Source: Zoroaster sp. YZ-2022 (lineage: Eukaryota; Echinodermata; Asteroidea; Forcipulatida; Zoroasteridae). Taken from it: a DNA stretch of 64,000 nucleotides. The notes beneath the pieces were generated by a model that had not been told where the DNA came from, searched no databases, and worked only from the letters and a program-made list of their open reading frames with translations. This document shows, piece by piece, positions 34,264-45,505 of the stretch (the first letter of the stretch is position 1; each line of letters starts with the position of its first letter). The DNA is taken from NCBI GenBank assembly GCA_029582265.1, contig CM055828.1:34507263-34571262 (forward strand), in the 5' to 3' direction. The translations under genes were made by a program, and so were the position numbers.

Positions 34264-37200
34264 ATGTCTATGGCAACCCCAAAACCTGTGACGAGTACCA
34301 GTCAAGTAACAACACCTCCCCCTGTACCAGGTCCGACCATCATGCGTACTGTCGTAACTGCTGCAGGGACAGCGACCATTCCTAAGATGACTCCGCAATA
34401 CAGCATGTCTCCGCTCATCAGCGACAGCATGACGAAACGACGTAGTTCTTCCCGTTCCATCAAACGCAAGAAATTTGATGATGAGCTTGTTGAAAGCAGC
34501 CTTTTAAAGGTACAGTAATAGAGTATTTACCCGTTTCCTCCACCTCACCATACATCAGTGCCGTGACATGGAGGGCGACAGAGCAGGGAGCTGGTTACCC
34601 ACTGGCTCATAAACGCTCCCGTTCTGTATTTGAGGAATGTTTCTAGATGACTCTTGAATTCATTCACGGTCTTGACCAATACTGCTTGCATTGGAAGATT
34701 GTTCCATGTGTCGACAGAGTATAAGTCAGGATATGGCAATAGAGCGTCTAGATTTGTTATTCTTTGAAAAACAGGGTGTCCAAATGTTTAACTTACAATA
34801 CTTTTGCATATACATGTGTATTACAAATAAAACAGGGTGTCCATTTAGCAAACAGGACGTCCAAAAGACACCCAAAGATATTGCTGGCTAATACTATGTG
34901 TGTCGATGACCCCTTAGGGAAAAGCTGTGAGCGCTGCTTGTAAATCTTCAGCAGATGACCTCTGGTTGAAGAGTTGGCGAAAACAAAGAAACCGTGCATG
35001 TTCAACTTCTCCATGCCTTTGACGATCTTAAAAGACTTCGATTGGGTCACCTCTGAGTCGATGGGTCTCCAGACTAGTCTGGTTCAACCTGCGAAGTCTT
35101 TGATTATATGTCAAGTAGCGAAGCTCGGGAATCATTTTGGTAAAACGACGCTGGACTCTTTCAAGAACATCAGCATCCTTGTGCAAGTAGGGTCTCCATT
35201 GCTCAGGTCGTAGCCTTGGTGCCCCTTAAAAAACATTCCCATAGACATTCTGATATTTTAATGGAACTGTTCTTTACCCAGGAGAAGTAGCCTTGCCCTT
35301 AACAAGAATAAACTTCCATACCTGTTGTTATACATGTACATCCTTTCTTGAAACGTTTCTTTGAAATTTGACAAGTGAAATAAGAAATCACTCATTGTTT
35401 TCAACTTCAGACCTCTAAAGGAAAAGTTTCGACGACGTCACCGTCTGGTCCGTCTCAGCCAGTTGAAAAAGAAGAGAAGAAAGAGAAAGAGAAGGAAATT
35501 GTAAGACCTCCTCCACACCAGCCACCCACAGCAGAAAGGAGAAAGGTTTGTGTGTATATCACTCTCTAGTTCCCCGAGGGGTATGATAATGATTACTATG
35601 ACATGGCTCATCACACCATCGGCACCAGTCTATTTTTTTAACACAAGCCTCGTTTTGATTCTCAAGAGATTTGTGCATGGGGAAACAAAAATGGCCTCTG
35701 TTTGATGAAAGATTTTAGAAATTAGCTACTAGGCTTATTGGAATCGATTCTAAAGTGAGAATTGGAACTGAGATTTCTTGGACGAATCCAGTACCCAGGA
35801 AAGACTATTCCGGCTTCTAAAGATTCTATATATCTACTCTCTCTCTCTCTCTGGACAGGCAAATTCCAGCTGTGGCTTTTAAAAAAGACATTTTTTTTAA
35901 TCAACATTTTGTGCAGGAAATTTGAAGTCGCTTTCAAGAATTTCTGCGACTACCAAAGTCTATTAATTTTAAGTGAAGCTGTTACTGGGAAATATCACAA
36001 TGAATTGCTTATTTTTTTCAGAAAATAAAATGATAAAAGGGAAAAGATTACAGTAACATTTTTATCCTGTGATCAGTTGTAATCTAGTCAGAAATTGTCA
36101 ACAATATTTAAGAGAACTTATTCAGCTTAAACTTTGTTCTGATGAAGTGCGATCCACGAATCCCCTTTCAATCCTCATCAATCATCTTTTACTCTTAACT
36201 TATGAAGCAGGTATCATCAAGACCCTCCACATCCCACAATCATCGACCCCCATCCCATCGGCCATCGTCTTCCTCAAGACGTACCAAGAAACCTAAATCT
36301 CTTATGTCAGTCGCCAAGGATCTCGGACGCTGGAAACCTCAAGATGACTTGCTGCTGATCAGCGCTGTGCAGCAGGTAACAACAATAAGTCTAAATTCCT
36401 AAAAAAAGTTTACACAAAGTTAACGTTACAGAAACCTTTTCCCAAAACTCTGCAAGAATTTGAGCAATCATTTACCAGATAGATTTTCCTAAATGCTAAC
36501 CCTCCTATGACTGTAAGGGTCAAAAATCAGTCAAAATGTTGATGTACTTGCCAAGGTATATACAGTGCACTTAAAAGTCAAACACTGTCAAACCTTACAT
36601 GTGGTAAGTACATTCACAGGTCAAAATGAGTCAATTGCTTTTGACTGGTAAAAGCATTGTCTGGTATTGTTGAGGGTGGTCAAAATGACAGTAAAAACCA
36701 GTCAAAAAGGTTCCTGTGTGCACATTTGGGTCAACAGTCAAAACAGACAGTTGACTGGTTTTGACCACTATAGCTACTAGCCACTAAAGTGCAGCTATAG
36801 TAGGAGGGTTAATGCATAATACTGATAGAAACATCATAAATTTCACCAATTTAAATAACTTTTGTTTAACCCTAACCTTCCCAAATCCTCTTTGCTAAAG
36901 TGAAGGATTTTGAAGGATTGAGGTTACATGCTACATGCTCTTTGCTAAAGTGAAGGATTTTGGAGGATTGAGGTTATTAGGCATACTTGCCTTTCCATGG
37001 TACATGTACATCCATGTTTGTTGTAGTGATTGCAAGGTCAGTGCTTGGGTCAGTGGACACTGTTTATTGCTCCATGCATGCAGGGAGGGTCCCTGGCCAT
37101 GTACATGTATCACAGATTAGAAACACATGTGTGCATACATGTCATGTGCTTGCTTTACTACTGAATGATTTAGGATTCAGGTTATGTGTAAGTAAGTGGG

Positions 37201-40200
37201 CCTAGGGAGTTGGGGTTAATGAGTTTGCCCCTTTGTAGTAGATAAACAAAAATACTTACTGACTGTGTTGACACCCAGGTCATTTGTGGATATTTTTGCT
37301 CTACAGAATAGTTTTAAAAATTATTTATTTCTTTTGTTGAGCAGACCAATGATCTGGAGTCAGTTTATCAAGGAGTGAAGTTCTCTTGTCGATTTACTCT
37401 GAAGGAGGTTGAAGAGAGATGGTATGCCTTGCTGTATGATCCAGTCATCTCAAAGTAAGTTCACTTATTTGTAATTCGGATCTATTTACTCAGCTATTTT
37501 CCCTTTTTTACGGCTTTATTATTCATTCTTAACAATTTATAATAAGAAGGTTAACCCTCCTATTACTACAAGGGTCAAAATCAGTCAAAATGTTGATATA
37601 CTTGCTAAGGTATATCTAGTGCACTTAAAAGCTGAACACTGTTCAAACCTTGTGTATAGTAAGTACATTTACATGTCAAAATGAGTCAACCGTTTTTGAC
37701 TGGTAAAAGCATTGTCTGGTGTTGTTGAGGGTGGTCAAAATGACAGTCAAAACCAGTCAAAAATGCCCCCGTGTGCACATTTGGGTCAACAGTCAAAACA
37801 GGCAGTTGACTATTTTTACAAGCAGTGATGCACTGTTAAAAAAAAATCTATATTAACCCTCCTATGCCCATGCTGAAATTTGGCCCAGTAAGCACCGCAC
37901 CCACAGACAGTCACTTGAGTATTTTTGGTTGCATTGCCAATTGTTCACACATGTGTATTTTTCTCTAAGAGTGCTGGAGTTAGTGGCAGTCAACCACACG
38001 TGTGTATAAGTCATATGCAGAATCACACAGAGCTGTGTATGTACAGCAGATTCATATACAGTTGAGTGGTTTTGGTTTGACCTCCTACCATACCCACATG
38101 TCCTTGCATTTATTTGAGTGCACTGCAAAGTCAATGGGTTGGGAGGTACATGGACATTTTGAGTGTCTTTGATTGTTAAACCTATAGGAGGGTTAAGAAT
38201 CAACTAAGAAATTTTTTTTGGGTTTATTGTGGATGTGTTCTCAAATGATTACTTTTAATTTCATTTTATATAAATGTATATATCGTTGTGTGTCCGGAAA
38301 AAGGACGTAAGACAGATTAGGTTAAGCGTGTGCTTACGTCCTTGTACCCAGGCACACGACGATATGTAATGGCAGAAAAGTTTTAAAAATAACTTTCTTA
38401 CATGTTTTTTGTTACCTTTCAGTAACTCTTACGTGCCTCTTTTGATGTGTCCTCACTTTTTGCCATACTTGATCTGCCTCTGACCACAGACAATTATGCT
38501 GCTTTCTCCCCCCCCCCCCCCCCCCCAGGTTATCCCAGCAGGCAATGCGGTCAATGCATCCAGAAGTAAAGGCTTCAGTGCTCAGTAAAGCCATCTATAG
38601 TGAAGATGAAGAGACCATTCTCGGTACTGTTACCTCAGTAAGTTTGGTTTCTCGTATTTCTTATTAGACAGTAACGTACAAGGATTTTTAATAGTGCCAA
38701 AATAAACAAAGACTTCAGTTTCTGGTCATAGGTCGGCTTCAAAATCGGTGCGGTGACGTCGTTTCATAGCAAAAAGAAGAAAGCTAAAAATGCAGATGTG
38801 TGGGTCTGAGGCGATGTGTGCGTAGACGGGAAACCGGAGACTTTTTTTGGGTGGCCTAATGGCTCGCTGTCTTGTTGATGTGAATGCATGATGTGTACTA
38901 GATTACGTGTAATGTTTGGGGACAATTTTGGGGACAGTTTTGGGGACAGTTTTGGGCACAGTTTTAGGCACAATTTTGGGGACAATTTTAGGTACAGTTT
39001 TGGGGACAGTTTTGGGGACAGTTTTGGGGACAGTTTTGGGGACAGTTTTGGGGACAGTTTTGGGGACAATTTTGGGCACAATTTTGGGGACAATTTTAGG
39101 TACAATTTTGGGGACAGTTTTGGGGACAGTTTTGGGGACAGTTTTGGGGACAGTTTTGGGGACTGTTTTGGGGACTGTTTTGTAAGAGCCAGTAAATAAA
39201 GGAGATGTCTACTCTACTAGTTAACATGATTTCTTTGCATGGAAATTTGACCAGACAAGCACTGGTACAAGGTCAGGGGTGGACCCAGAATAACAGTTTG
39301 GGGGGGGGGGGGGGGCCTTTGGTTTGGATTACCCGCATCTAAAAGTTAACAAAACACAACACACGTTTATTGATATTTTCATCCATGAAGACAAACAGGA
39401 ATACATATACATGTAAAAAGTTGTCTTGGAAATTTAAGACAACTTAACGTGCATCTTCATGTGCATGCTGAACATGCTGAACATGCTGAACATGCTGAAC
39501 ATGCTGATGCTTTCGTATATAAAATTTGCAGTTAATAAACTATATCCAGCATATTGTGTGAGTACCAGTTGTCTTAGGGGTGTGGCTTTAAGGGTGTGGC
39601 TTTAAGGGTGTGGCTTTAAGGGTGTGGCTTTAAGGGTGTGGCTTTAAGGGTGTGGCTTTAAGGGTGTGGCTTTAAGGGTGTGGCTTTAAGGGTGTGGCTT
39701 AAGGGTGTGGCTTAAGGGTGTGGCTTAAGGGTGTAGCAAGTGGTGATGGTTGAATTGGATCAGGCTTTGTCTATATTCATGAAGGAATCACTTTATTTTC
39801 CAGACTAGTCAACCAACCGTAGAAACGTTTCAAGAGTTGATTAACAAGAACTCCACATCTTTCCATCCTGCAAGGACATCTAAAGCGCTATACACTCATT
39901 GGCTGCTCATGAAACAGTATCACCTTCTTCCTGACCAATCAGGTGAGCTCATAGCCAGCTAGACATTCCCACAGAGTATATAATGAACAGATCAAAGTAT
40001 CACAGAAAAAAAAAGATTAAATCACAGAAGAAAAAAAAATTAAATCATAGAAAAAAAGATTGTCACGATCCGAACGGACTTTCAACAGGGCATGGAATCG
40101 GTGTCGTAGTTTAAGAAGAACACGGTGACTTTATTGAGCAGCTACTGTAATATGACCTTATCATGTGGACTATTATTTTCAGTCACTGAGTTAATCTAAA

Positions 40201-43200
40201 ACTAGCACTCTGATTCCATGCCCTGTTGATCTTGACGATACTGTTCCTTTAAGGTGTTCACATTTTTTGGCCCTCAGTTATCATATTGTGTTCCAAATCC
40301 TTTCGGCTGTCTGTTGCTTTGACATTGACAGGGTTCAATCAGATCAAATTACATTGTATGCATTGAAAAGTCTTGACAAGTCACAAAAAGTATACATTTT
40401 TGAAGTGTTATGCCTATTTGAGTTTATACATTAGTTTAGGAGTGCAGTAGCAATTTTCAGTCGTCTTGAATGTAGGGCTGTACATTTTCGGATATTTTTG
40501 GAACCGGATACCCGAAATCATTTTCATTTTTCTTGAAAACATGCCTCCGGTGGTGTACAAATACATGTACTGTAAATGGTAACAAATTGACTTTTATAAT
40601 ACAGAGGATACCATACTTAAATCGATCTTTTCTTTATTGGAGTGCAATCTCTTGAATTAAAGATAATTGTCTGTAAAAGTGTAAACATTACGTTGTTCAA
40701 GAGTCACAGATTTCTGTTCGCACCGCTCAAATGTTAAGTCTGAATTTTAAAAAGTCGTTTACGGGCAATTGGAACCGAAAAATGGAACCGTGTAATTACC
40801 ATTTCGGTCGGGTACCCGGCACAGCCCTACTTGAATGAAGCTGTATTTTTCATGAGACTTATTGCGTTTGTCTGCAGTCCAACCTATGCCGAGGGGTGAC
40901 CACGTGCTCAATTTCTCTGATGCTGAGGACATGTTGGATGACAGCCAACTCCAGTAAGTTATTTATTACTCATTACATCATATTACAAGCAGTATACACA
41001 ACAAATATCTGAAATTCTTAATTTTTAAAAACATTTATCAGTTATTTCATAGATTTATTTAAAGTGTGTTATATTTTTTGTGTATTTTTTATTCTTTAGA
41101 GGTGTTATATTTCTGTGTCGCGCCTTGAGCGTCAAATGTTGACAGGTTGTCTCTCTCTTGTTTGTTAGCATGTTTACCGTTTAACTGGACTTAGATTAAC
41201 TACAGATCTTGCTTATACTTTTATGATATACTTTGTTTAAATTTTCAATTGTTTACTTTTATCAATTCTTTCATAGATTTGTTAATCTTGTATTATATTT
41301 TTATTCTTAGAGATTTTATATTTCTGTGAAGCGTCTTGAGCAGCAAATTTTTACGGATTTTGGTGCTATATAAGACTGTGTTATTTATTATTTGTGTGAA
41401 AAAGACTGTTACCATGTAGTAATGTTATTTGTAGCACAACGGATATTATTTGAAGGAATTATGTTGTCTGCCACTGTAGAAGAATTTGATTAACCCTAAC
41501 TCCCAAGGCCCATTTGCTTACACCTAACCTGAATCCCCCAAAATCCTTCAGTAGTAAAGCTTTGTATGCAGATGACATGTATGCACAAATGTGTTTCTAA
41601 TCTGTGATACATGTACATGGCCAGAGACCCTCCCTGCACGCATGGACCAACAAACAGTGTCCACTGACCCAAGCACTGACCTTGCAATCACTACAACAAA
41701 CATGGATGTACATGTACCATGGAGGAAGGATGGCAAGTATGCCTAATAACCTCAATCCTCCAAAATCATTTTTTGGAAAGACCAACATGTATCATGTAAC
41801 CTCAATCCTCCATTTTCATCCATTGTCAAATAATGCCTGATAACCTCAATCTTCCATAATCCACCAAGCAAATAATCACATCTGCCCTCAATCCTTCAAA
41901 ATCCTTCACTTTGGCAAAGAGGATTTTGGAGGATTTGGGAAGGTTAGGGTTAATCTTGATAAAGTCATATGATGTTTATATAAAGCCTGTAACTTTTTTT
42001 TCTTTTGATGTTTTCTTACAGGGATCAGAGAGATGACATCCTTGAACATGGTAAGAGCTGATTCCTCTAGAAAATGTTGCAAACAAACTGAAACAAACAA
42101 ATCCAATACAGTACAGTATCCCGAACCAAGAATTTCTTCAGTAATTCTGCTTTTGTTTTGTTTTTCTGCAGAGTTAGCAGTATTTGATCGAAGGCAGAAA
42201 CGTGAAATCAGACATCTTGAGAATGAGATTACTAAATGGCAATACCTTGTCGATAGTGTCACAGGTAGGCTAAAAAAAACTGTTAATAAAGACTGGATAC
42301 ACCATTTTTCGTTAACCTGTACTCATAAGGAGCCAACATTTGTACAAAACCGTTTACTTGGTGATGATATCAAACATCTTGAGAAATAAATTTATCTACA
42401 TTCTCTTGTTTAATTGAGAGAGACAGTAAAAACAATTCAACAATGTTTTTTTGTGTGTGCTAGGAATAACATCGCCAGCATTTGATAATCAAACACTAGC
42501 GGTACTGAGAGGTCGTCTAGTCAGATACCTGATGAGGTCAAATGAGGTCGGTTGTTATCTTTAATGTCTATGTGCATATGTCCTACCACCTTTATAATCA
42601 CCATATATATTTACCATATTTGACCATGTATACCAAGGGACCCATGTTTACAAGCTCTGCTTCTCAATGGGTCCCTCTGCAGTATCACCCATATCTTGTG
42701 CTCAATTTTACTTCCTATTGTGTCTATACTTGTAATACTCAATGCACATGTATGCTAAGGGACCCGTGTTTACAAGCTCTGCTTCTCAATGGGTCCCTCT
42801 GCAGTATCACCCATATCTTGTGCTCAATTTTACTTCCTATTGTGTCTACACTTGTAATCCTCAATGCACATGTATGCTAAGGGACCCGTGTTTACAAGCT
42901 CTGCTTCTCAATGGATCCCTCTGCAATGTCACCCATATCTTGTGCTCACTTTTACTTCCTATTGTGTCTACACTTGTAATACTCAATGCACATGTATGCT
43001 AAGGGACCCGTGTTTACAAGCTCTGCTTCTCAATGGGTCCCTCTGCAATGTCACCCATATCTTGTGCTCACTTTTACTTCCTATTGTGTCTACACTTGTA
43101 ATACTCAATGCACATGTATGCTAAGGGACCCGTGTTTACAAACTCTGCTTCTCAATGGGTCCCTCTGCAGTATCACCCATATCTTGTGCTCAATTTTACT

Positions 43201-44321
43201 TCCTATTGTGTCTACACTTGTAATACTCAATGCACATGTATGCTAAGGGACCTGTGTTTACAAGCTCTGCTTCTCAATGGGTCCCTCTGCAGTATCACCT
43301 ATATCTTGTGCTCAATTTTACTTCCTATTGTGTCTACACTTGTAATCGTGTCTAATACTTTTATTGTTATTATAAATTCTGATACTGTGGAAATAAAATG
43401 AACCTTGAACCTTTGTTTGCCATGCTTGACCCGTCAGTTAGCTGACTTCGCTTATTTAACTTACTTAGCGTACTTTGACGATCCTTTTGCGACAGATAAC
43501 GATTGGCCGCTCCACCTTGGACAGTACCATCGATGTAGACTTGTCTCTGGAGGGGCCAGCCTGGAAAATATCCAGACGTCAGGGCCTCATCAAGCTCAGA
43601 AACAACGGGGAATTCTACATCGCCAACGAGGGTAAACGGGCCATCCACATCGACGGCAAACCCGTCATGAAAGGCATGAAATGCAAACTCAATAACAACT
43701 CTGTTGTTGAGGTATGAATCGTTTAACTTTAAATCAACACTTTAGGGCAAACATTGTTAATATTGGAATAATTAAGAACAAAGTTTTTTGTTGTTTGGGG
43801 GGGGGGGGGGGATGGGAATGGGAGACGGCAAATATTGCGGTTCTTTGATTTTGAAATAACTTTTTGAAATAAAGAGCTTCCAGGGGTCCCCAGGACACCC
43901 ACCACTGTAAAGGCTTTGCTCACTTAATTTACAAAAATCAACCCCCTAAATAAATTTGTGGTGACATGCATGGAATAGCGTTATGTTTAGTATTACATGG
44001 ATTGATGAAATTGAACATCAAGGCCAAGTAAAAAAAAAATTTTGGTAATCGTTCTCATGTAGCCCTTTTTGATAAGGTCCAACCTGATTTTAAATTTTTT
44101 TTCCTGCCCCAAGCCACATTGGGAAAATTCCACTTTAATTTTGCACATTCTAAAAAAAAAATTAAACCTACTATGGGAAAATGATTTGATAGAATGAATG
44201 TGATTTCATACTTTGGTGGATTTTTTTTTCCTCACAGATTGCTGGCCTTCGATTCATCTTTCTCATCAACCAAGATTTAATCAATGTCTTCAGAAATGAT
44301 TCCATGAAAGGAACTGCCTGA
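34264..44321 (+). CDS. MCRS1: Microspherule protein 1 (MCRS1), 12 coding exons
   Basis: Coding exons: 34264-34509, 35411-35545, 36211-36375, 37345-37454, 38529-38637, 39804-39942, 40878-40953, 42022-42050, 42172-42264, 42464-42546, 43496-43711, 44238-44321. All introns are GT-AG and phases match, summing to 1485 nt (494 residues plus stop; vertebrate MCRS1 is about 460). Seen: a Ser/Arg/Lys-rich motif RRSSSRSIKRKKFDDELVES at residues ~59-78; the MCRS_N region starting RWKPQDDLLL (~167) and running through LPDQSVQPMPRGDHVLNFSD; a coiled coil around DRRQKREIRHLENEI; and an FHA domain (~396-480) with the GR, KISRRQG and NNGEFYIANEG motifs. Known of the family: nuclear/nucleolar subunit of the INO80 remodeller and the NSL (MOF) acetyltransferase complex, also at spindle K-fibre minus ends. 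The ATG at 34264 is chosen because an in-frame TAA lies at 34240. No frameshift or premature stop is seen. I am very sure of the identity and sure of exon borders to within a few bases. Confidence 0.96.
34545..35225 (-). mobile_element. Non-LTR retrotransposon 3' coding fragment in MCRS1 intron 1
   Basis: On the minus strand this MCRS1 intron 1 stretch reads as the C-terminal part of a CR1/L2/Jockey-type reverse transcriptase ORF. It goes from a region like LERVQRRFTK, through THRLRGDPIEVFKIVKG, to the closing YSVDTWNNLP and FKSHLETFLK block seen at the end of such polymerases. It is 5'-truncated and interrupted at ~34766-34905 by another dispersed repeat. No complete ORF remains. The clade is not certain from the fragment. 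Confidence 0.7.
34766..34905. repeat. Dispersed repeat inserted in the intron 1 LINE fragment
   Basis: This segment matches 2841-2910 (shared CAGGGTGT-C-ATTTA and ATTGCTGGCTAATACTAT blocks) and splits the LINE reading frame described at this place. Family unknown; it is seen twice in this window. Confidence 0.5.
35835..35853. repeat. CT microsatellite in MCRS1 intron 2
   Basis: A short (CT)n tract. The rest of intron 2 (35546-36210) shows nothing I can identify. Confidence 0.7.
36496..36812. mobile_element. TTAA-type MITE, family B, in MCRS1 intron 3
   Basis: Starts CTAACCCTCCTA (TTAA with one change) and ends TAGGAGGGTTAA, with no coding capacity. Internally it has several copies of GTCAAAA-type motifs (GGTCAAAATGAGTCAA, CAGTCAAAACAGACAG). 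Related copies lie at 10181-10463, 37551-37815, 33999-34079 and 46620-46836. TTAA target sites and CCCT ends are hallmarks of piggyBac-mobilised elements; the autonomous partner is not proven. Confidence 0.75.
36866..37219 (+). mobile_element. TTAA-type MITE, family D, in MCRS1 intron 3
   Basis: Bounded by TTAACCCTAACC and GGGGTTAA. It contains repeated AAAGTGAAGGATTTTG blocks near one end and a segment shared with the copies at 9179-9542, 23936-24310 and 41490-41953. ORFs of 60-95 codons in these copies move with the repeat and are not genes. Confidence 0.8.
37551..37815 (+). mobile_element. TTAA-type MITE, family B, 3'-truncated, MCRS1 intron 4
   Basis: Begins with intact TTAACCCTCCTA and follows family B for about 260 bp. 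The usual TAGGAGGGTTAA end is missing, and a family C element starts about 40 bp on. Confidence 0.7.
37853..38196 (+). mobile_element. TTAA-type MITE, family C, MCRS1 intron 4
   Basis: Complete 344-bp copy from TTAACCCTCCTA to TAGGAGGGTTAA, with a characteristic CACACAGAGCTGTGTATG palindromic core. Partial relatives lie at 254-517 and 21189-21486. Non-coding. Confidence 0.8.
38500..38528 (+). promoter_or_regulatory. MCRS1: Splice acceptor built on a poly-C run (MCRS1 intron 4)
   Basis: The polypyrimidine tract of MCRS1 intron 4 is TTTCT followed by about 19 uninterrupted C and then AG at 38527-38528, immediately before exon 5. Exon identity is certain from the protein (LSQQAMRSMHPE follows). 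Homopolymer length is replication-slippage prone and hard to sequence, so the exact count may be unreliable. Confidence 0.8.
38715..38850. mobile_element. Dispersed inverted-repeat element fragment, MCRS1 intron 5
   Basis: Shares TCGGTGCGGTGAC, GACGTCGTTTCATAGCAAAA and GGGTCTGAGGCGA with 48098-48455. Both copies end near an AACCGGAGACTTTTT-like block. Non-coding MITE-like family found twice here. Confidence 0.55.
38918..39182. repeat. 12-bp minisatellite (TTTTGGGGACAG)n, MCRS1 intron 5
   Basis: About 22 units of TTTTGGGGACAG with point variants (GGGCACA, TAGGTACA). The 12-bp period keeps every frame open on both strands (GDSF / KLSP repeats), so the ORFs here are artefacts of periodicity. 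Confidence 0.9.
39299..39315. repeat. Poly-G run with a one-sided hAT-like end, intron 5
   Basis: A 17-G run follows CAGGGGTGGACCCAGAA, similar to the CAGTGGCG..CCCAGG ends of the hAT-like elements elsewhere in the window. No matching opposite end was found. Confidence 0.4.
39464..39506. repeat. 9-bp repeat (CATGCTGAA)n, intron 5
   Basis: Five near-perfect tandem copies. Confidence 0.85.
39576..39736. repeat. 14-bp minisatellite (GGTGTGGCTTTAAG)n, intron 5
   Basis: About 11-12 units; the last three lose one T (13 bp). It lies about 70 bp before MCRS1 exon 6. Confidence 0.9.
40059..40252. mobile_element. TTAA-type MITE, family E, MCRS1 intron 6
   Basis: Contains CAGGGCATGGAATC and its inverted partner GATTCCATGCCCTG, and ends CTTTAA. 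Other copies: 15285-15508, 19185-19469, 25024-25460. The left end is degraded. Confidence 0.6.
41060..41395 (+). mobile_element. Two LINE/SINE-type 3' tails, MCRS1 intron 7
   Basis: Two consecutive segments share ATTTCTGTG-CGC/GTCTTGAGC. The second ends GGTGCTATATAAG with TTATTATT-like AT-rich DNA. This matches the general form of the CR1/L2-like tails seen at 6503-6590 and in the SINEs here. Confidence 0.5.
41490..41953 (-). mobile_element. TTAA-type MITE, family D, MCRS1 intron 7
   Basis: TTAACCCTAACTCCC to GGTTAGGGTTAA, reverse orientation relative to 36866-37219, with several CTCAATCCT-CAAAATC-type subrepeats near the right end. The part from 41686 on is duplicated at 62265. Confidence 0.8.
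42627..43346. repeat. 122-bp tandem repeat, about 6 copies, MCRS1 intron 10
   Basis: Units begin near GGGACCCGTGTTTACAAG and are >95% alike by eye. Because 122 is not a multiple of 3, ORFs of 86 codons recur every 122 bp in shifted frames; these are not genes. Each unit carries CCCTCTGCAG or CCCTCTGCAATG, resembling a splice acceptor. The array lies 80 bp after exon 10 and 150 bp before exon 11. Confidence 0.95.
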
Positions 44322-44556
44322 CCGTCGATGTGATAATGACATAGCGTAATGAAATCATCAAAACCGGTTCCTTAGAATACCACCATGAAATAACGGCCAT
44401 TTCCACTGTTCATAAACTAGAAATTTCTTCGCCTAATTACAACAAAGTCGTATCCTAGTTACGACCTTGCCAAAACATATTTTGGTAAAAGCAAGAATGT
44501 AGTATATGCAAAACAGATACAACTTTTATAGATTCATGAAATTTTTGCGTCGGTTG

Positions 44557-45260
44557 TTAACCCTCCTACAATCAGTGAATTTTTTGAAACAACCCATTCA
44601 GGCAACTCCAAGCCATTGCTATGGTAGGCAGTGGCTCCTCATAGCTATACTGCATAGTAACATAATGCCTCATATGTCTGTTGGTTTTAGTGGTTTGTGA
44701 TTGACATATTGCAGGGCATATTACTTTGTTTCAGACTCAGTGGCTGGTGGTAGGTTACTATGGAGAGTCTGTGTTTACAAAATAACTGCTGAAAATCCCA
44801 ATGGATGATGGAGGCTTGGTATGGTTTATTGGTCTCAGTGGCTGATGGTGATTTATTATTGGGAGTCCGTTTACAGTATAACCTGCTGAAAATAAGGTCA
44901 ACTGTGGTATACATGTGTCTTTGTATGCATGTATGTACATTGGAGATTACTTCAAAGGGTCAGTGTGGCTTATATGCAGTGGCGTAACTAGACATTTTCA
45001 TTTGGGGGGGCAAGTGGGGGCAAAGAATAAATTTGGGGGGGGGCCAAAGAAGTGCAAGATTACATTACGCTTACCATTTACTATGTTAATGATTTCATAT
45101 GGGGGGGGGCAAGAGGGGGGGGCAAGGGTTCTGAGCGGGGGGGCGCAAGCCCCCCCTGCCCCCCCTCTGGTTACGCCACTGCTTATATGCACAAACAATG
45201 TGTGTACAACACATTGGACATTTAGTGGTTTACAGTGGCCTCTATGTGTAGGAGGGTTAA
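44557..45260 (-). mobile_element. TTAA-type MITE, family A, carrying a nested hAT-like insertion
   Basis: Bounded by TTAACCCTCCTA and TAGGAGGGTTAA. The outer parts are the reverse complement of the element at 3112-3426. It is interrupted by the 205-bp element at 44977-45181. It lies just downstream of the MCRS1 stop codon, so it may be in or near the 3' UTR. Confidence 0.75.
44977..45181. mobile_element. hAT-like MITE with 8-bp target duplication
   Basis: Terminal inverted repeats CAGTGGCGTAAC / GGTTACGCCACTG. An exact 8-bp direct repeat CTTATATG flanks it at 44969-44976 and 45182-45189. 205 bp, G-rich on this strand, no ORF. The CAG-start ends and 8-bp duplication fit the hAT superfamily. 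Confidence 0.85.
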
Positions 45261-45333
45261 ACAATTGATTTTCATCATCCTATAAATATCGTAGCACCCG
45301 CTGCTATATAGGATTCTAGCCAGCCAATCGTCA

Positions 45334-45505
45334 TCGGGCAAGCTCGGTGGTCGAGAGGTTAAGATGTTGGGTTGTGGTTTCGAATCCCGCCCGAGTCGCC
45401 TGTGAAGGTTTTTTCCACAGACACTCTCAAAGCACTGAGTATACAGTGCTATACACACGTCAGTGTAGGGCAAAAATTGAATCAAAGTTATAATGAAATA
45501 AATGT
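45334..45505 (+). mobile_element. tRNA-derived SINE, family 2
   Basis: Head GCTCGGTGGTCGAGAGGTTA with B-box-like GGTTTCGAATCCCGCCC; body CCACAGACACTCTCAAAGCA and CACGTCAGTGTAGGGC. Different body from family 1. Just downstream of the MCRS1 3' region. 45506-46352 shows nothing else apart from the 50-bp core at 46120-46167. Confidence 0.7.

Noticed and set aside
38764..39199. Long repetitive ORFs on both strands (GDSF and KLSP repeats)
   Set aside because: A 12-bp minisatellite keeps all frames open; it lies in an MCRS1 intron and has no other coding sign.
41906..42262. 118-codon minus-strand ORF, similar at 62538-62895
   Set aside because: Reverse-strand shadow of MCRS1 exons 8-9 and introns; its recurrence is explained by the duplication.
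42542..43401. Five overlapping 86-112 codon ORFs
   Set aside because: The same reading repeated every 122 bp in shifted frames by the tandem array.
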